A stretch of 64,000 nucleotides of DNA from Pseudomonas caspiana (GCF_002158995.1 NZ_LOHF01000001.1:330699-394698); one strand, 5' to 3'. Positions 1-8,575 are shown, numbered from the stretch's first letter. Numbers and translations: made by a program. Notes: a model not told the origin generated them from the sequence alone.

Positions 1-1
1 C

Positions 2-202
2 GGCAAAGGGGTTGCCAATCCGATCGCCACGTTCTGGACTGCCGCGATGATGCTCGAGCACCTGGGTGAAGCCGATGCGGCCAGGCAGTTGATGTCGGCC
101 ATCGAAGCCGTGACCGAGAGCGGTTTGCACACCCCGGATCTGGGTGGCAACGCCACCACCCGGCAGATCACCGACGCGGTGATCGCGCTGATCAACCGCT
201 GA
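2..202 (+). CDS. Tartrate/malate-type beta-decarboxylating dehydrogenase, C-terminal end
   Basis: Only the last 66 residues are present; the 5' part lies before the window. The reading frame opens GKGVANPIATFWTAAMMLEH and ends PDLGGNATTRQITDAVIALI-NR before a TGA. This is the C-terminal pattern of the isocitrate/isopropylmalate dehydrogenase family, especially the tartrate dehydrogenase/D-malate dehydrogenase branch, which decarboxylates hydroxy-diacids with NAD and a divalent metal. A DctA-like dicarboxylate carrier starts 93 bp downstream on the same strand, which fits uptake and oxidation of tartrate or malate. The family call is firm. The exact substrate is inferred from the neighbour. 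Confidence 0.8.
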   Translation, partial: GKGVANPIATFWTAAMMLEHLGEADAARQLMSAIEAVTESGLHTPDLGGNATTRQITDAVIALINR

Positions 203-283
203 TTCAAAGTAGTACTGCGGCACAACGCCGAGGGGCTGCTCACTGGAGCTGGCTTCTCGGCATTTCCTGACAACAATAAAAAT

Positions 284-293
284 CAGGGCCCTG
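284..293. promoter_or_regulatory. 10-bp perfect palindrome over the dctA-like ribosome binding site
   Basis: CAGGGCCCTG lies two bases before the ATG at 296 and contains the only purine-rich stretch (AGGG) that could pair with 16S rRNA. It could be a protein-binding site or a short hairpin that limits initiation. The palindrome is seen; a role is inference. Confidence 0.3.
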
Positions 294-295
294 TC

Positions 296-1603
296 ATGAA
301 AAGAATATTTGGCAAGCTATACGTGCAAGTGCTCATCGCCGTCATCCTCGGCGCGCTGGTTGGCGTACTGGTTCCCGAGACCGGAACCGCGCTCAAACCG
401 TTGGGCGACGCGTTCATCAAATTGATCAAGATGCTCCTGGCCCCGGTGATCTTCCTCACCGTGGTGACGGGCATTGCCAAGATGGAAAACATGAAAGAGC
501 TGGGGCGCGTCGGCTTTCGCGCACTCATCTATTTCGAAGTGGTTTCCACGCTGGCGCTGGTCGTCGGCCTCGTAGTGGTAGACGTGTTCAAGCCCGGCGC
601 AGGCATGAACATCGATGTGGCGACACTGGATGCCTCCAGTCTGGCCAACTACACCACGGCGGCCAAGCATACGACGTTCATGGATTTCTTCATGAACATC
701 ATCCCGGACACCATCGTCGACGCGTTCGCGAAAGGCAACGTCCTGCAGATCCTGCTGTTTTCAATCCTGCTCGGCGTGGCACTGGCTCATGTCGGCCCCA
801 GGGGCAAACCCTTTGTCGACATGCTGGATAGCCTGATGCAGGGCATGTTCCGCATCGTCAACATGGTCATGCGTCTGGCACCGATCGGTGCGTTTGGCGC
901 TATTGCGTTCACCATCGGCAAATACGGCTTCGGTTCGCTGTTTTCGCTGGGCAAATTAATGGCCTGCGTTTACCTGACCTGCATCGTCTTTGTGATCTTT
1001 GTCCTCGGGCCTATCTGTCGCTACAGCGGTTTCAGCCTGTGGAAATTCCTCAAGTTCATCAAGGAGGAGCTGTTCACTGTGCTGGGCACCAGCTCGTCGG
1101 AGTCAGTGCTGCCACAGATGATCTCCAAGATGGAAAAAGCCGGGGTCTCGAAACCCGTGGCAGGCATGATCATCCCGTCCAGTCTGACGTTCAACCCGGA
1201 TGGACAGGCGATCTACTACACCATTGCGGCCATTTTCATCGCCCAGGCGACCAACACGCCACTGACGCTGACCGACCAGTTGATCGTGCTGGCGGTGCTG
1301 ATGTTCACCTCCAAAGGTTCGGCGGGCGTGACCGGTTCGGGCTTCATCATCCTTGCCGCAACGCTTTCCTCGTTGGGCACCATTCCGGTGGCGGGGATGG
1401 TCTTGCTGTTGGGTGTCGACCGCTTCATGTCCGAAGCGCGGGCGATCACCAACACCATCGGTAATGGCGTCGGCACCATGGCCATCGCCAAATGGGTGGG
1501 GGCGCTGGATACCGTCAAGATGCACAAGGCGCTCGATGGTGAAACCGAGCCGGTGTTGCCGGCCAAGGCTGAGTCCGACGCTGCACCGATCCTCTCAAGT
1601 TAA
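296..1603 (+). CDS. dctA: DctA-like C4-dicarboxylate/H+(Na+) symporter with variant TM7 motif
   Basis: A 435-residue inner-membrane carrier of the dicarboxylate/amino acid:cation symporter family (E. coli DctA has 428). Family hallmarks are [17 protein letters not shown] near residue 37, [12 protein letters not shown] at 264-275, [20 protein letters not shown], and [14 protein letters not shown] near the C terminus. The unusual point is TM7. The usual SFNLDGT(S/A)IY reads [10 protein letters not shown] (residues 299-308), altering the NMDGT-type segment that holds a cation site in GltPh relatives. The second DctA of this window (58038-59351) keeps the normal sequence. It follows the tartrate/malate dehydrogenase end, so a hydroxy-dicarboxylate is the likely substrate; altered cation coupling or specificity is inference. 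Confidence 0.85.
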   Translation: MKRIFGKLYVQVLIAVILGALVGVLVPETGTALKPLGDAFIKLIKMLLAPVIFLTVVTGIAKMENMKELGRVGFRALIYFEVVSTLALVVGLVVVDVFKPGAGMNIDVATLDASSLANYTTAAKHTTFMDFFMNIIPDTIVDAFAKGNVLQILLFSILLGVALAHVGPRGKPFVDMLDSLMQGMFRIVNMVMRLAPIGAFGAIAFTIGKYGFGSLFSLGKLMACVYLTCIVFVIFVLGPICRYSGFSLWKFLKFIKEELFTVLGTSSSESVLPQMISKMEKAGVSKPVAGMIIPSSLTFNPDGQAIYYTIAAIFIAQATNTPLTLTDQLIVLAVLMFTSKGSAGVTGSGFIILAATLSSLGTIPVAGMVLLLGVDRFMSEARAITNTIGNGVGTMAIAKWVGALDTVKMHKALDGETEPVLPAKAESDAAPILSS

Positions 1604-1651
1604 ACCCAGCCCTGGAGTCCATGACACCGCGCTTTCGCCAAACAAGCTAGG

Positions 1652-1690
1652 ACCTGTAGGAGCTCACGAGCACCGCGAGCTCCTACAGGT
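1652..1690. repeat. REP-like inverted repeat (14-bp perfect arms)
   Basis: ACCTGTAGGAGCTC (1652-1665) and its exact reverse complement (1677-1690) are separated by 11 bases. The core CCTGTAGGAGC is typical of Pseudomonas intergenic REP palindromes. It lies between the convergent dctA-like gene and the CMD-family gene, whose stop is at 1692, so it may also end transcription from both sides. There is no U-tract. Confidence 0.7.
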
Positions 1691-1691
1691 T

Positions 1692-2087
1692 CTATGCGCG
1701 AGGCGATCCGCCGCGGTCGTGTTGTGAAAACACTTCCCTGGCAGCAAACAACCCGTTCAGCGCAGCAGGGAAGCCGGCATATACAGCCATCTGCATAATA
1801 ACTTCGATAATCTCCTGCTCCTTACACCCAACATTGAGCGCACCGTGGATATGCACCTTGAGTTGCGGTGCGGCGTTGCCCATTGCGGTGAGCGCCGCGA
1901 CGACTGCGAGCTCTCTGCTTTTGAGTTCCAGACCCGGTCTTGAATAGATATCGCCAAACGGGAACTCTATGAGTAACCGTGCGAAATCAGGTGCGATGTC
2001 TTTCAGGCTTTCAATAACGTTTTCGCCCGCTTGGCCATCGATCTCTCTGAGCTTTGCCAGGCCTCTGGCATACCGTTCGTTTTCCAT
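1692..2087 (-). CDS. Carboxymuconolactone decarboxylase-family protein
   Basis: A protein of 131 residues from the ATG at 2087; a GTG five codons upstream is possible. The ATG is preferred because of the GCAGGGA just before it. The motif HIHGALNVGCKEQEIIEVIM followed by YAGFPAALNGL is the standard CMD-domain helix pair, and ELKSRELAVVAALTAMG precedes it. The single Cys (GCKEQE) means it lacks the CxxC of AhpD peroxidases, so it belongs with the decarboxylase-like branch of small cytosolic oligomers. The true PcaC reaction (gamma-carboxymuconolactone to beta-ketoadipate enol-lactone) is not implied, because no other pca gene is near. It is divergent from the LysR gene at 2175, which probably regulates it. 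Confidence 0.8.
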   Translation of the reverse strand: MENERYARGLAKLREIDGQAGENVIESLKDIAPDFARLLIEFPFGDIYSRPGLELKSRELAVVAALTAMGNAAPQLKVHIHGALNVGCKEQEIIEVIMQMAVYAGFPAALNGLFAAREVFSQHDRGGSPRA

Positions 2088-2102
2088 AAATCCCTGCTCC
2101 AC

Positions 2103-2170
2103 TTAGGTGTGTAACCCACCTTAGGACTGCCGTTGTGCTTTGATCCAATACCTTTTGGGTGATACCTTTT
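2103..2170. promoter_or_regulatory. Divergent promoter region with repeated motifs
   Basis: Between the CMD gene and the divergent LysR gene are an inverted repeat AGGTG-N7-CACCT near 2105 and a direct repeat ATACCTTTT at 2148-2156 and 2162-2170. The direct-repeat period is 14 bases. LysR proteins usually bind such shared intergenic regions; which element is the operator cannot be read from sequence alone. Confidence 0.4.
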
Positions 2171-2174
2171 CGGT

Positions 2175-3080
2175 ATGAACGAAGCCATTGATCTGCGACA
2201 GTTCCGTTACTTCCTTGCACTCAGCGAGGAACTCAACTTTGGGCGCGCAGCAACGCGCTTGCACATTTCCCAGCCGCCACTGAGCAGGCAAATCCGTCAG
2301 TTGGAAAATCAACTTGGCGTCGAACTTTTTTTGCGGACGAAAGCAGGGGTAACGCTTACCGCGGCGGGCCTGGCATTTTTGCCTGAGGTCAAGCGAACAC
2401 TGGCACAAGCGGCCAAGGCCGTAGCAATTGCACAGGCAATGCGCGAGGAGGAGAGCGGTCAATTGCGCGTGGGATACACGACGGTGTTTGATCGCAGCGT
2501 AATTCCCGATGTGTCGGGGCTCTTACGGCTGCGCCATCCGGGTTTGATGATCAAGACTACCGGTAAGCACTCGATCAGCCTCGTGCGGGACATCAAGAAC
2601 GGCACGATGGATGTGGCTTTTATCGGCCTGCATACCGAGGCCAAAGGGCTGAAGGTCGAAACGCTCCTGGAGGAGCCGGTACTGATCGCTCTGCCAGCCA
2701 GTCACTCCATCGCGCGTAAGCGCAAGCTAGGCTTTGCTGACCTGAAAAACGAAGCGATATTCCGATTCGAGCGGCGGCTGAACCCGGGATTTTATGACCA
2801 TTGCCAGGCAATCTTTGAGCGTCATAACTTCAGGCCTCGTACGGTGCCTGAACCCGACGACCATCACATATTGCTGGGCTTGATTGCTGAGGGGCAGGGT
2901 ATGGCGTTTGTCTCGGCGTCACTCAAAAATGTCACGCGGCACGGGGTTGTCTATCGTCAGCTCAGGGATGAAGCGAGCCAGCTCTCAAGCGGGATCGCAA
3001 TGGCGTGGTCCGACAGCAATTCCTCTGCAGTTCTGGATTGTTTTCTGGACCTTGTGCGCATCAAGATCCAGTCACAATAA
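2175..3080 (+). CDS. LysR-family transcriptional regulator
   Basis: A 301-residue cytosolic regulator. The N-terminal winged HTH covers about residues 6-65 (RQFRYFLALSEELNFGRAAT, then HISQPPLSRQIRQLENQLG) and is followed by the LysR effector domain (GQLRVGYTTVFDRSVIPDV onward). The ATG at 2175 places the HTH at the usual distance from the start. It is transcribed away from the carboxymuconolactone-decarboxylase-like gene with an 87 bp gap, so it is the probable regulator of that gene. The MHS transporter 177 bp downstream may belong to the same regulon. The effector is unknown; the fold resembles the CatM/BenM group of aromatic-responsive LysR proteins, but that is only an impression. Confidence 0.85.
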   Translation: MNEAIDLRQFRYFLALSEELNFGRAATRLHISQPPLSRQIRQLENQLGVELFLRTKAGVTLTAAGLAFLPEVKRTLAQAAKAVAIAQAMREEESGQLRVGYTTVFDRSVIPDVSGLLRLRHPGLMIKTTGKHSISLVRDIKNGTMDVAFIGLHTEAKGLKVETLLEEPVLIALPASHSIARKRKLGFADLKNEAIFRFERRLNPGFYDHCQAIFERHNFRPRTVPEPDDHHILLGLIAEGQGMAFVSASLKNVTRHGVVYRQLRDEASQLSSGIAMAWSDSNSSAVLDCFLDLVRIKIQSQ

Positions 3081-3257
3081 GCCTTATTTTCCCTGGCATT
3101 TGCGCAGATTGCGCCAGCGTGGTTCATTCACGGCACTTGATTGGTGCGCAGCGTGTTTTCCACAAGAAAAACTGATCGTTGCCGTGTAAAAAACCCGTTT
3201 GTCAGGCATTAACGTGCCGACAGATCATTTCTTCATTGTTGATCAATGGAGAATATG

Positions 3258-4595
3258 ATGAGTACGACGCAAAACACGCAGGCGCTGTCCGACTCCACGC
3301 CTGGCTCCTCGGCACCGGTCGCCTCGGGCAAAAAAATGAGTCGCCTGGCGGCTGCCAGTACCATTGGTACGACGCTGGAGTGGTATGACTTCACGGTCTA
3401 TAACCTGATGGCGGCGTTGGTCTTCAATGCGATTTTCTTCCCGTCGTTCGACCCGCTGACCGGCACCATTCTCGCGTTCTCGACCTATGCCGTTGGCTAC
3501 ATCTCCCGGCCTCTGGGTGGCATCGTTTTTGGCCATCTGGGCGACAAGCTCGGTCGTCGTTTTGTGCTGGTCACTACGCTGGTACTGATGGGTGTGGCCA
3601 CAGGGCTGATGGGCCTGCTGCCTACTTATGCGGCGTGGGGGATCTGGAGTCCGATCTTGCTGGTCGCGTTGCGCTTCGTCCAAGGCGCTGCCATTGGTGG
3701 TGAATGGGCGGGGGCTGTATTGCTCTCCATGGAACACGGTGCGCAGCACCAACGGGGTCGCAACGCTTCATTCACACAAGTCGGTCCGTCGTGTGGCACC
3801 TTGCTCGGCACCGGCTTTATTGCGCTGGTTTCATGGGGGCTGAGCCCGGAAGACTTCCAGTCGTGGGGCTGGCGCATCCCGTTCCTGTCCAGCGTCGCGC
3901 TGGTGATCTTCGGTCTCTGGTTACGCCGCGGAGTGGAAGAGACGCCGGTTTTCAAGGAAATCGAAGCCCACAACGCAACCGCAAAAACACCGATCAAAGA
4001 AGTCTTCAGCAACCACTGGCGTCGACTGCTGCTGGCCGGTGGCGCACGTGTGGGCTCGGATGTTCTTTATGCGCTGGTCGTGGTGTTCACGCTGACGTAC
4101 GTGACGACGGTTTTGCACTTGCCGCGACCTCTGGCGCTCACCGCGACGATGATTGGTGCCGGGTTGAACGCGATCTGCGTGCCGCTGTTCGGCATTCTCT
4201 CGGACAAGATCGGCCGCAGACCGGTATACATCGGTGGCGCGTTGTGTGCGATGGCCTGGGCGTTTGTGTTCTTCAAGCTTATGGATACGGCTCAGCCACT
4301 GTCGATCTGTGTCGCAGTGGTCGTGGGCCTGGTGATTCACGCTGCGATGTACGGTCCGCAAGCGGCCTTCGTCACTGAGCAGTTCCCGACGCGGGTACGT
4401 TATGCCGGCTCGTCGCTGGCCTACACACTGGCCGGTATCATCGGCGGCGGCTTCGCGCCGCTGATCATTGCCAGCTTGTACAAGTCTTATAACTCGACAC
4501 TGGCCGTTTCGCTGTACGTGTGTGCAGCGTTGGGCATCACGTTGATCGCACTGATCTGCGCCAGGGAAACAGCGGGCAAGCCGTTGGAGAAATAG
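3258..4595 (+). CDS. MFS transporter, metabolite:H+ symporter (MHS) family
   Basis: A 445-residue 12-TM carrier. The ATG at 3258 is chosen because GGAGA (3248-3252) lies five bases before it; two in-frame ATGs at 3246 and 3255 fit worse. The MHS signature is clear: TIGTTLEWYDFTVYN at the start of TM1, FGHLGDKLGRRFVLV in loop 2-3, RRGVEETPVFKEIE after TM6, ILSDKIGRRPVYIGG in loop 8-9. This family (ProP, ShiA, KgtP, CitA relatives) imports carboxylates or betaines with protons. The substrate is not evident. The gene ends in a terminator, and its last codons are duplicated downstream. Confidence 0.88.
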   Translation: MSTTQNTQALSDSTPGSSAPVASGKKMSRLAAASTIGTTLEWYDFTVYNLMAALVFNAIFFPSFDPLTGTILAFSTYAVGYISRPLGGIVFGHLGDKLGRRFVLVTTLVLMGVATGLMGLLPTYAAWGIWSPILLVALRFVQGAAIGGEWAGAVLLSMEHGAQHQRGRNASFTQVGPSCGTLLGTGFIALVSWGLSPEDFQSWGWRIPFLSSVALVIFGLWLRRGVEETPVFKEIEAHNATAKTPIKEVFSNHWRRLLLAGGARVGSDVLYALVVVFTLTYVTTVLHLPRPLALTATMIGAGLNAICVPLFGILSDKIGRRPVYIGGALCAMAWAFVFFKLMDTAQPLSICVAVVVGLVIHAAMYGPQAAFVTEQFPTRVRYAGSSLAYTLAGIIGGGFAPLIIASLYKSYNSTLAVSLYVCAALGITLIALICARETAGKPLEK

Positions 4596-4790
4596 GTTAT
4601 AGCTGGATCAGTAAAGAGAAAGCCCCCAACCGGATGGTTTGGGGGCTTTTTTGTGGGCAATTACGCGCAACAGATCAACTCAACCCTGTGGGAACCGGGC
4701 TTGGTCCGGGCGGCATTCCGACGATAAACGATAACGCGCAATGGCTTCTGGTTGCGTCTCATGCATCGCGGGCAAGCCCGGCTCCCACAG
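4549..4790. repeat. Tandem duplication, copy 1 (MFS gene tail + terminator + REP)
   Basis: This 242-base block matches 4814-5055 at a constant offset of 265 bases with only scattered substitutions. It contains the last ~15 codons and stop of the MHS transporter gene, a rho-independent terminator and a REP element (GCGGGCAAGCCCGGCTCCCACAG). The first copy is the functional gene end. Confidence 0.9.
4619..4652 (+). terminator. Rho-independent terminator of the MHS transporter gene
   Basis: The stem AAGCCCCCAA / TTGGGGGCTT (4620-4629 with 4639-4648) is followed by a T run. It lies 24 bases past the stop codon. An identical hairpin recurs 265 bases further on. Confidence 0.9.
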
Positions 4791-4813
4791 ATCAATCCGC
4801 GGCGGCTTAGCTC

Positions 4814-5055
4814 CGCTGATCTGCGCCAGGGAAACAGCGGGCAAGCCGTTGGAGAAATAGGTTACAGCGGGATCAGCAAAGAGAAAGCCCCCAACCGGAT
4901 GGTTTGGGGGCTTTTTTGTGGGCAGTTACGCGCAACAGATCAACTCAACCCTGTGGGCGGCGGGCTTGGTCCGGGGGGCATTCCGACGATAAACGATAAC
5001 GCGGAATGGCTTCCGATTGCGTCTCATGCATCGCGGGCAAGCCCGGCTCCCACAG
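4814..5055. repeat. Tandem duplication, copy 2 (orphan gene tail + terminator + REP)
   Basis: The second copy of the 4549-4790 block. Its gene-tail part (CARETAGKPLEK plus stop) has no start and is not a gene. The block stops two bases short of the stop codon of the minus-strand MFS gene (5057), so the duplicated unit fills the space between two convergent genes. Confidence 0.9.
4884..4917. terminator. Duplicated rho-independent terminator
   Basis: The same hairpin and T-run as 4619-4652, carried in the second tandem copy. It is oriented for plus-strand transcription, though the stem with flanking A and T residues could also work for the convergent gene at 5057-6388. Confidence 0.8.
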
Positions 5056-5056
5056 G

Positions 5057-6388
5057 TCATTTCGTACGGCTGACTTTCACATCCTTGAACAGGCAGAACA
5101 CCAATACTGCTGCGAGAATCTCCAGCGCCGCTACGAAGTACAGGCCAGCCGCAAGGCTGCCGGTCAAGGTGCGCAGCCAGCCGATCATGTAAGGGGCGAT
5201 GAAGCCAGCCAGGTTGCCGATGCAATTGATCAGCGCAATGCCGCCCGCTGCCGCGGTACCCGCCAGGAACGCGCCGGGGATTGACCAGAAGACCGGGAAT
5301 GCCGCCAGAATCCCGGCTGCTGCAATGGTCAGTGCGATCAAGGCCATGGTTGCGTTGCCCAGGCACAGGCCCGTCGCGATGAGGCCCAAGCCTGCGAGCA
5401 ATGCTGCCATTGCGCAGTGGATGCGACGCTCGGCGGTTTTATCGGAATGGTGGCCGTTCCAAAGCATGGCCAGAGTGCCGACGATAAAAGGGATCGCTGC
5501 CAGCAAACCAATACTCATGGTGTCATTGACCCCCAGTGACTTGATCACCGAGGGCGTCCAGAACGCAATGGTCGCGTTACCCGAGACAATGCAGAAATAC
5601 ACCAGCGTACACAACCAGACCTTGGGGTTGCGAACCAGTGCTTTGAGGTCACTGTGCTTTTCCGGCTCCGCATCTTCGCGGGCAATCACCGCGCTGACCA
5701 TCTGCTGTTCAGCAGGGCTCAACCATTTGGCGTTGACCGGTTTTTCCGGCAAATAGCGTAGTACGGCAAAACCGGCCAGCACCGAAGGGATGCCTTCGAG
5801 GATGAACAACCATTGCCAGTTCGCCAGACTCCCGACACCGACCATGCGACTCATGATGAAGCCGGCAATCGGGCCGCCAACCACACCGGCAATGGCGAAC
5901 GAGGTCATGAACATGCCGTTGATGCGTGCCCGTTGCGCTGCCGGAAACCAGTAAGTGAGGTACAGCACCACGCCAGGAAAGAAGCCCGCTTCGAATACCC
6001 CGAGCAGGAAGCGCAGGATGTAGAACGACATCGGGCTGGAGACGTAGGCCATCGCCATCGACGTCAGGCCCCACAGGATGGTGATCCGGGCCAGTGTGCG
6101 GCGCGCACCGATTTTTTCCAGCAGCAGGTTGCTGGGTACTTCGAACAGGAAGTAACCGATGAAAAATATACCGGCTCCGAGTCCATAAACGGCCTCGCTA
6201 AAACCCAGGTCATCAAGCATCGCCAGTTTGGCAAAGCCGACGTTGACCCGGTCGATCCAGGCCAGTACGAACAGGAAAACCAGAAACGGCAGCAGGCGCC
6301 AGGCAATCTTGCGGTAGGTCGCGGCGGTTGCGGCCTGATCGGGCGCGACGTCAGCAGCGCTGCTATTCAGGGCGGGATTGTGGTTCAT
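5057..6388 (-). CDS. MFS transporter, anion:cation symporter (ACS) family
   Basis: A 443-residue 12-TM carrier. The start ATG at 6388 has GGAGA eight bases before it; an open frame continues 55 codons further upstream but without a plausible initiation site or MFS-like sequence. TM1 contains LAWIDRVNVGFAKLAMLDDL, followed by GIFFIGYFLFEVPSNLLLEK and the loop 2-3 pattern IGARRTLARITILWG. These are typical of ACS members that take up organic anions such as phthalate, tartrate, 4-hydroxyphenylacetate or sugar acids. It lies 100 bp downstream of an amidase gene on the same strand, so the substrate may be an amide or acid handled by that enzyme. Confidence 0.85.
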   Translation of the reverse strand: MNHNPALNSSAADVAPDQAATAATYRKIAWRLLPFLVFLFVLAWIDRVNVGFAKLAMLDDLGFSEAVYGLGAGIFFIGYFLFEVPSNLLLEKIGARRTLARITILWGLTSMAMAYVSSPMSFYILRFLLGVFEAGFFPGVVLYLTYWFPAAQRARINGMFMTSFAIAGVVGGPIAGFIMSRMVGVGSLANWQWLFILEGIPSVLAGFAVLRYLPEKPVNAKWLSPAEQQMVSAVIAREDAEPEKHSDLKALVRNPKVWLCTLVYFCIVSGNATIAFWTPSVIKSLGVNDTMSIGLLAAIPFIVGTLAMLWNGHHSDKTAERRIHCAMAALLAGLGLIATGLCLGNATMALIALTIAAAGILAAFPVFWSIPGAFLAGTAAAGGIALINCIGNLAGFIAPYMIGWLRTLTGSLAAGLYFVAALEILAAVLVFCLFKDVKVSRTK

Positions 6389-6488
6389 GTTGCATCTCCA
6401 TCGATCAAGAGATGGCAGCCTGAAGAGGGCCGCCATACCGGTTCGCTCGCGGCAAAGGCCACGAGCGCAACGACAATCACGCTCAGGG

Positions 6489-7835
6489 TTACGGGGTACG
6501 CAGCAGGGCTTCGACACTGCGGGCGATTTGCAGCACCCGGGCGTCCTGACCATTCAGGCCCGCAATGGACAAACCCACCGGCAGCTCGCCGGGCACATGG
6601 CAGGGCAGACCGATCGCACAGCCGTCGAGGAAATTGATCACGCTGGTGTTGCGCAACACCAGGCCGTTGGTGGCGAAGAAGTGCGCATCATCTTGCTCCA
6701 AGGGGGCCAATTCCGGTGGTACGACAGCAACACTTGGCATCAGCCAGGCATCAGCATCTGCCAAACGCTCGCCCGCCAGCGCAATCATCGCCTGCCGTTG
6801 CGTGAGCAAATGCAGGTAATCGGCAGCACTCAAGGCTTCACCCCGACGAATGCGCTGTGCGACGCGTGGGTCGTAATCGGCAGCACGATCCCCGCTGAGC
6901 CACCCCTGATGCAAGTACCACGCCTCGGCGGCCGTCAGGCCACCTGCGGCATTGATCTTCGGCAAGTTGTGCAACTCGGGGAAGTCGAACCAGCGAATCG
7001 CTGCCCCTGCATCACTCAGGCGTTGCAAGCTGCGCTCGAAGGCGGCGGCCACCGTGGCGTCGACATTGTCCATGACAAAATCACGAGTGACGGCCAGACG
7101 CAGGCCTTGTAGCGAAGCCGCGCGGGTATCAAGTGTGTCGCCTGACAGGACGCTGTCCAGCAAGATGCTGTCGTCGACAGTGGCGGTAAGCGCGCCAATC
7201 GAGTCCAGGCTTGTGGCAAGAGGAAATGCCCCTCGGGTGGAGACACGACTGGCGCTGGGCTTGAAGCCCACCAGCGAGCAGAACGCTGCGGGGATTCGCA
7301 GTGAACCACCCGTGTCAGTACCCAGCCCGGCTACCGCCATGCCTTCAGCCACGCTGACTGCGGCACCGGAACTGGATCCGCCAGCTATACGCCCAGCGGC
7401 GACCGGGCTGGTGGGAGAGCCAAAATGCGGGTTCAGACCAAGGCCGGAAAACGCAAACTCGCTCATGTTGGTGCGACCCAGCAGGATAGCCCCAGCTGCT
7501 CTCAAGCGCTGGACGACAGGCGCATCGCTGACCGCCGGGGGAGCATCGGCAAGTACTTTGGAGCCCGCCGCGGTGACCTGCCCGTTCACATCGAACAGGT
7601 CTTTGATCGAAACCGGCAGACCGGCCAGCGGGGAGGGCACATAGCCCGCAGCGCGCGCCATATCACTGGCTCGCGCCGCTTGCAGCGCGCTTTCAGCATC
7701 CACTGACAGGTAAGCGCTGCCGCCTTGGGCGCGGTGCGCATTGATTCGGTCCAGCGCCGCGCTGACCAAGGCCTCGCTGGTAGTAACGCCCTTGGCAAGG
7801 TCCTCAGCCAGTTCTCTGATTGGCTTCATCTGCAT
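6489..7835 (-). CDS. Amidase, amidase-signature family
   Basis: A 448-residue cytosolic amide hydrolase with a Ser-cisSer-Lys triad: catalytic Lys in PVSIKDLFDV (K78), the cis-Ser in GGSSSGAA (154-156) and nucleophile Ser in GTDTGGSLRIPA (S178). The start ATG at 7835 overlaps the stop of the upstream DUF2848 gene by one base (TAATG), implying translational coupling; an ATG two codons later (7829) has a better-spaced GGAG. The order DUF2848-amidase-MFS on one strand suggests an operon that imports and hydrolyses an amide. It is not GatA, because gatB and gatC are absent. The substrate is unknown. Confidence 0.88.
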   Translation of the reverse strand: MQMKPIRELAEDLAKGVTTSEALVSAALDRINAHRAQGGSAYLSVDAESALQAARASDMARAAGYVPSPLAGLPVSIKDLFDVNGQVTAAGSKVLADAPPAVSDAPVVQRLRAAGAILLGRTNMSEFAFSGLGLNPHFGSPTSPVAAGRIAGGSSSGAAVSVAEGMAVAGLGTDTGGSLRIPAAFCSLVGFKPSASRVSTRGAFPLATSLDSIGALTATVDDSILLDSVLSGDTLDTRAASLQGLRLAVTRDFVMDNVDATVAAAFERSLQRLSDAGAAIRWFDFPELHNLPKINAAGGLTAAEAWYLHQGWLSGDRAADYDPRVAQRIRRGEALSAADYLHLLTQRQAMIALAGERLADADAWLMPSVAVVPPELAPLEQDDAHFFATNGLVLRNTSVINFLDGCAIGLPCHVPGELPVGLSIAGLNGQDARVLQIARSVEALLRTP

Positions 7836-8512
7836 TACTCCGCGACAGGCAACGGTTCGACGCTGTAGGCGTGGCGCAGGCTGCGATCAAGTACAGGGTC
7901 AAACAGCTCCATTTCGAACGCTTCGCCATAACCCAACTCACCGATCACCGGTTGTGTGCCGCAGAACATCGCAGTGCCTTGCGCCAGGCTCGCCGTATCG
8001 TTGAGTTTGCTCAGCAAGGTGTCGGGTGCCAGCAGGCTGGTGACCGGGCCTTCCTGGTAAAGCGTGCGAGCACCGTCACGTGTACGCCAGGTGCGCATGA
8101 TCAGTTGATCCCAATGACCCTGCACCTCATCGAAACGCCAGGCAGTGGCGGCAATCGGCTTGTCGCACATTTGCTTGGAAACCGTCACATCGAACGCTTC
8201 AACCTTGCGGTCGGTGTGGTCCGAGCCCAGGCCGACCAGCAGGCCCACGCTGCTAGGGATCAGTACGAATTCAGTTTCCCCTGAAGAGTCTTTGCCCGGA
8301 ACCTGGATAGTTTCGGACGGGTTAAGCAAGCTGGCAGCTACGCGATAGAAGCACGGGATTTGCGTGGGGCGGCGAACGCCGAGGGCTTCCAGTTCCGCAA
8401 TATGGTGCTCCACAGCCTCGCTGTTACGGCCAGCCCAGCCCGCGATGATCAAGTGATCGATGTCTACGGTGACTTCGCCGTGGTTGGCGACCTGAAGATT
8501 AAGCTGAGTCAA
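7835..8512 (-). CDS. DUF2848 family protein
   Basis: A 225-residue cytosolic protein of the DUF2848 family. Recognisable segments are DHLIIAGWAGRN, LGVRRPTQIPCFYRV, VLIPSSVGLLVGLGSDHTDR (carrying a VGSDHTDR-like core), and GTAMFCGTQPVIGELGYGEA. The family resembles fumarylacetoacetate-hydrolase-like folds, but no reaction is established to my knowledge. It is the first gene of the run DUF2848-amidase-ACS transporter and divergent from the GntR gene. A perfect TGATATATCA palindrome lies 54 bp upstream of its start. Start: ATG 8512 at the first plausible codon. Confidence 0.8.
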   Translation of the reverse strand: MTQLNLQVANHGEVTVDIDHLIIAGWAGRNSEAVEHHIAELEALGVRRPTQIPCFYRVAASLLNPSETIQVPGKDSSGETEFVLIPSSVGLLVGLGSDHTDRKVEAFDVTVSKQMCDKPIAATAWRFDEVQGHWDQLIMRTWRTRDGARTLYQEGPVTSLLAPDTLLSKLNDTASLAQGTAMFCGTQPVIGELGYGEAFEMELFDPVLDRSLRHAYSVEPLPVAE

Positions 8513-8565
8513 GGTGTTGCCCTCGTTAAAGATGGAAAGAACACCAGTGCGATCTGAAGTTACAC

Positions 8566-8575
8566 TGATATATCA
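8566..8575. promoter_or_regulatory. Palindromic operator candidate TGATATATCA, copy 1
   Basis: A perfect 10-bp palindrome in the promoter region of the minus-strand DUF2848-amidase operon. An identical copy sits at 8801-8810 at the GntR gene. FCD-type GntR regulators commonly bind short AT-rich palindromes, so this pair is a good operator candidate. Confidence 0.55.

Noticed and set aside
3704-4378. Long plus-strand frame inside the MHS transporter gene
   Set aside because: A frame-shifted shadow of a well-conserved transporter in high-GC DNA, with arginine-rich composition and no ribosome binding site.
5813-6637. Long plus-strand frame opposite the ACS transporter and amidase end
   Set aside because: An antisense shadow; composition is rich in Arg, His and Gln and it covers parts of two well-supported genes.
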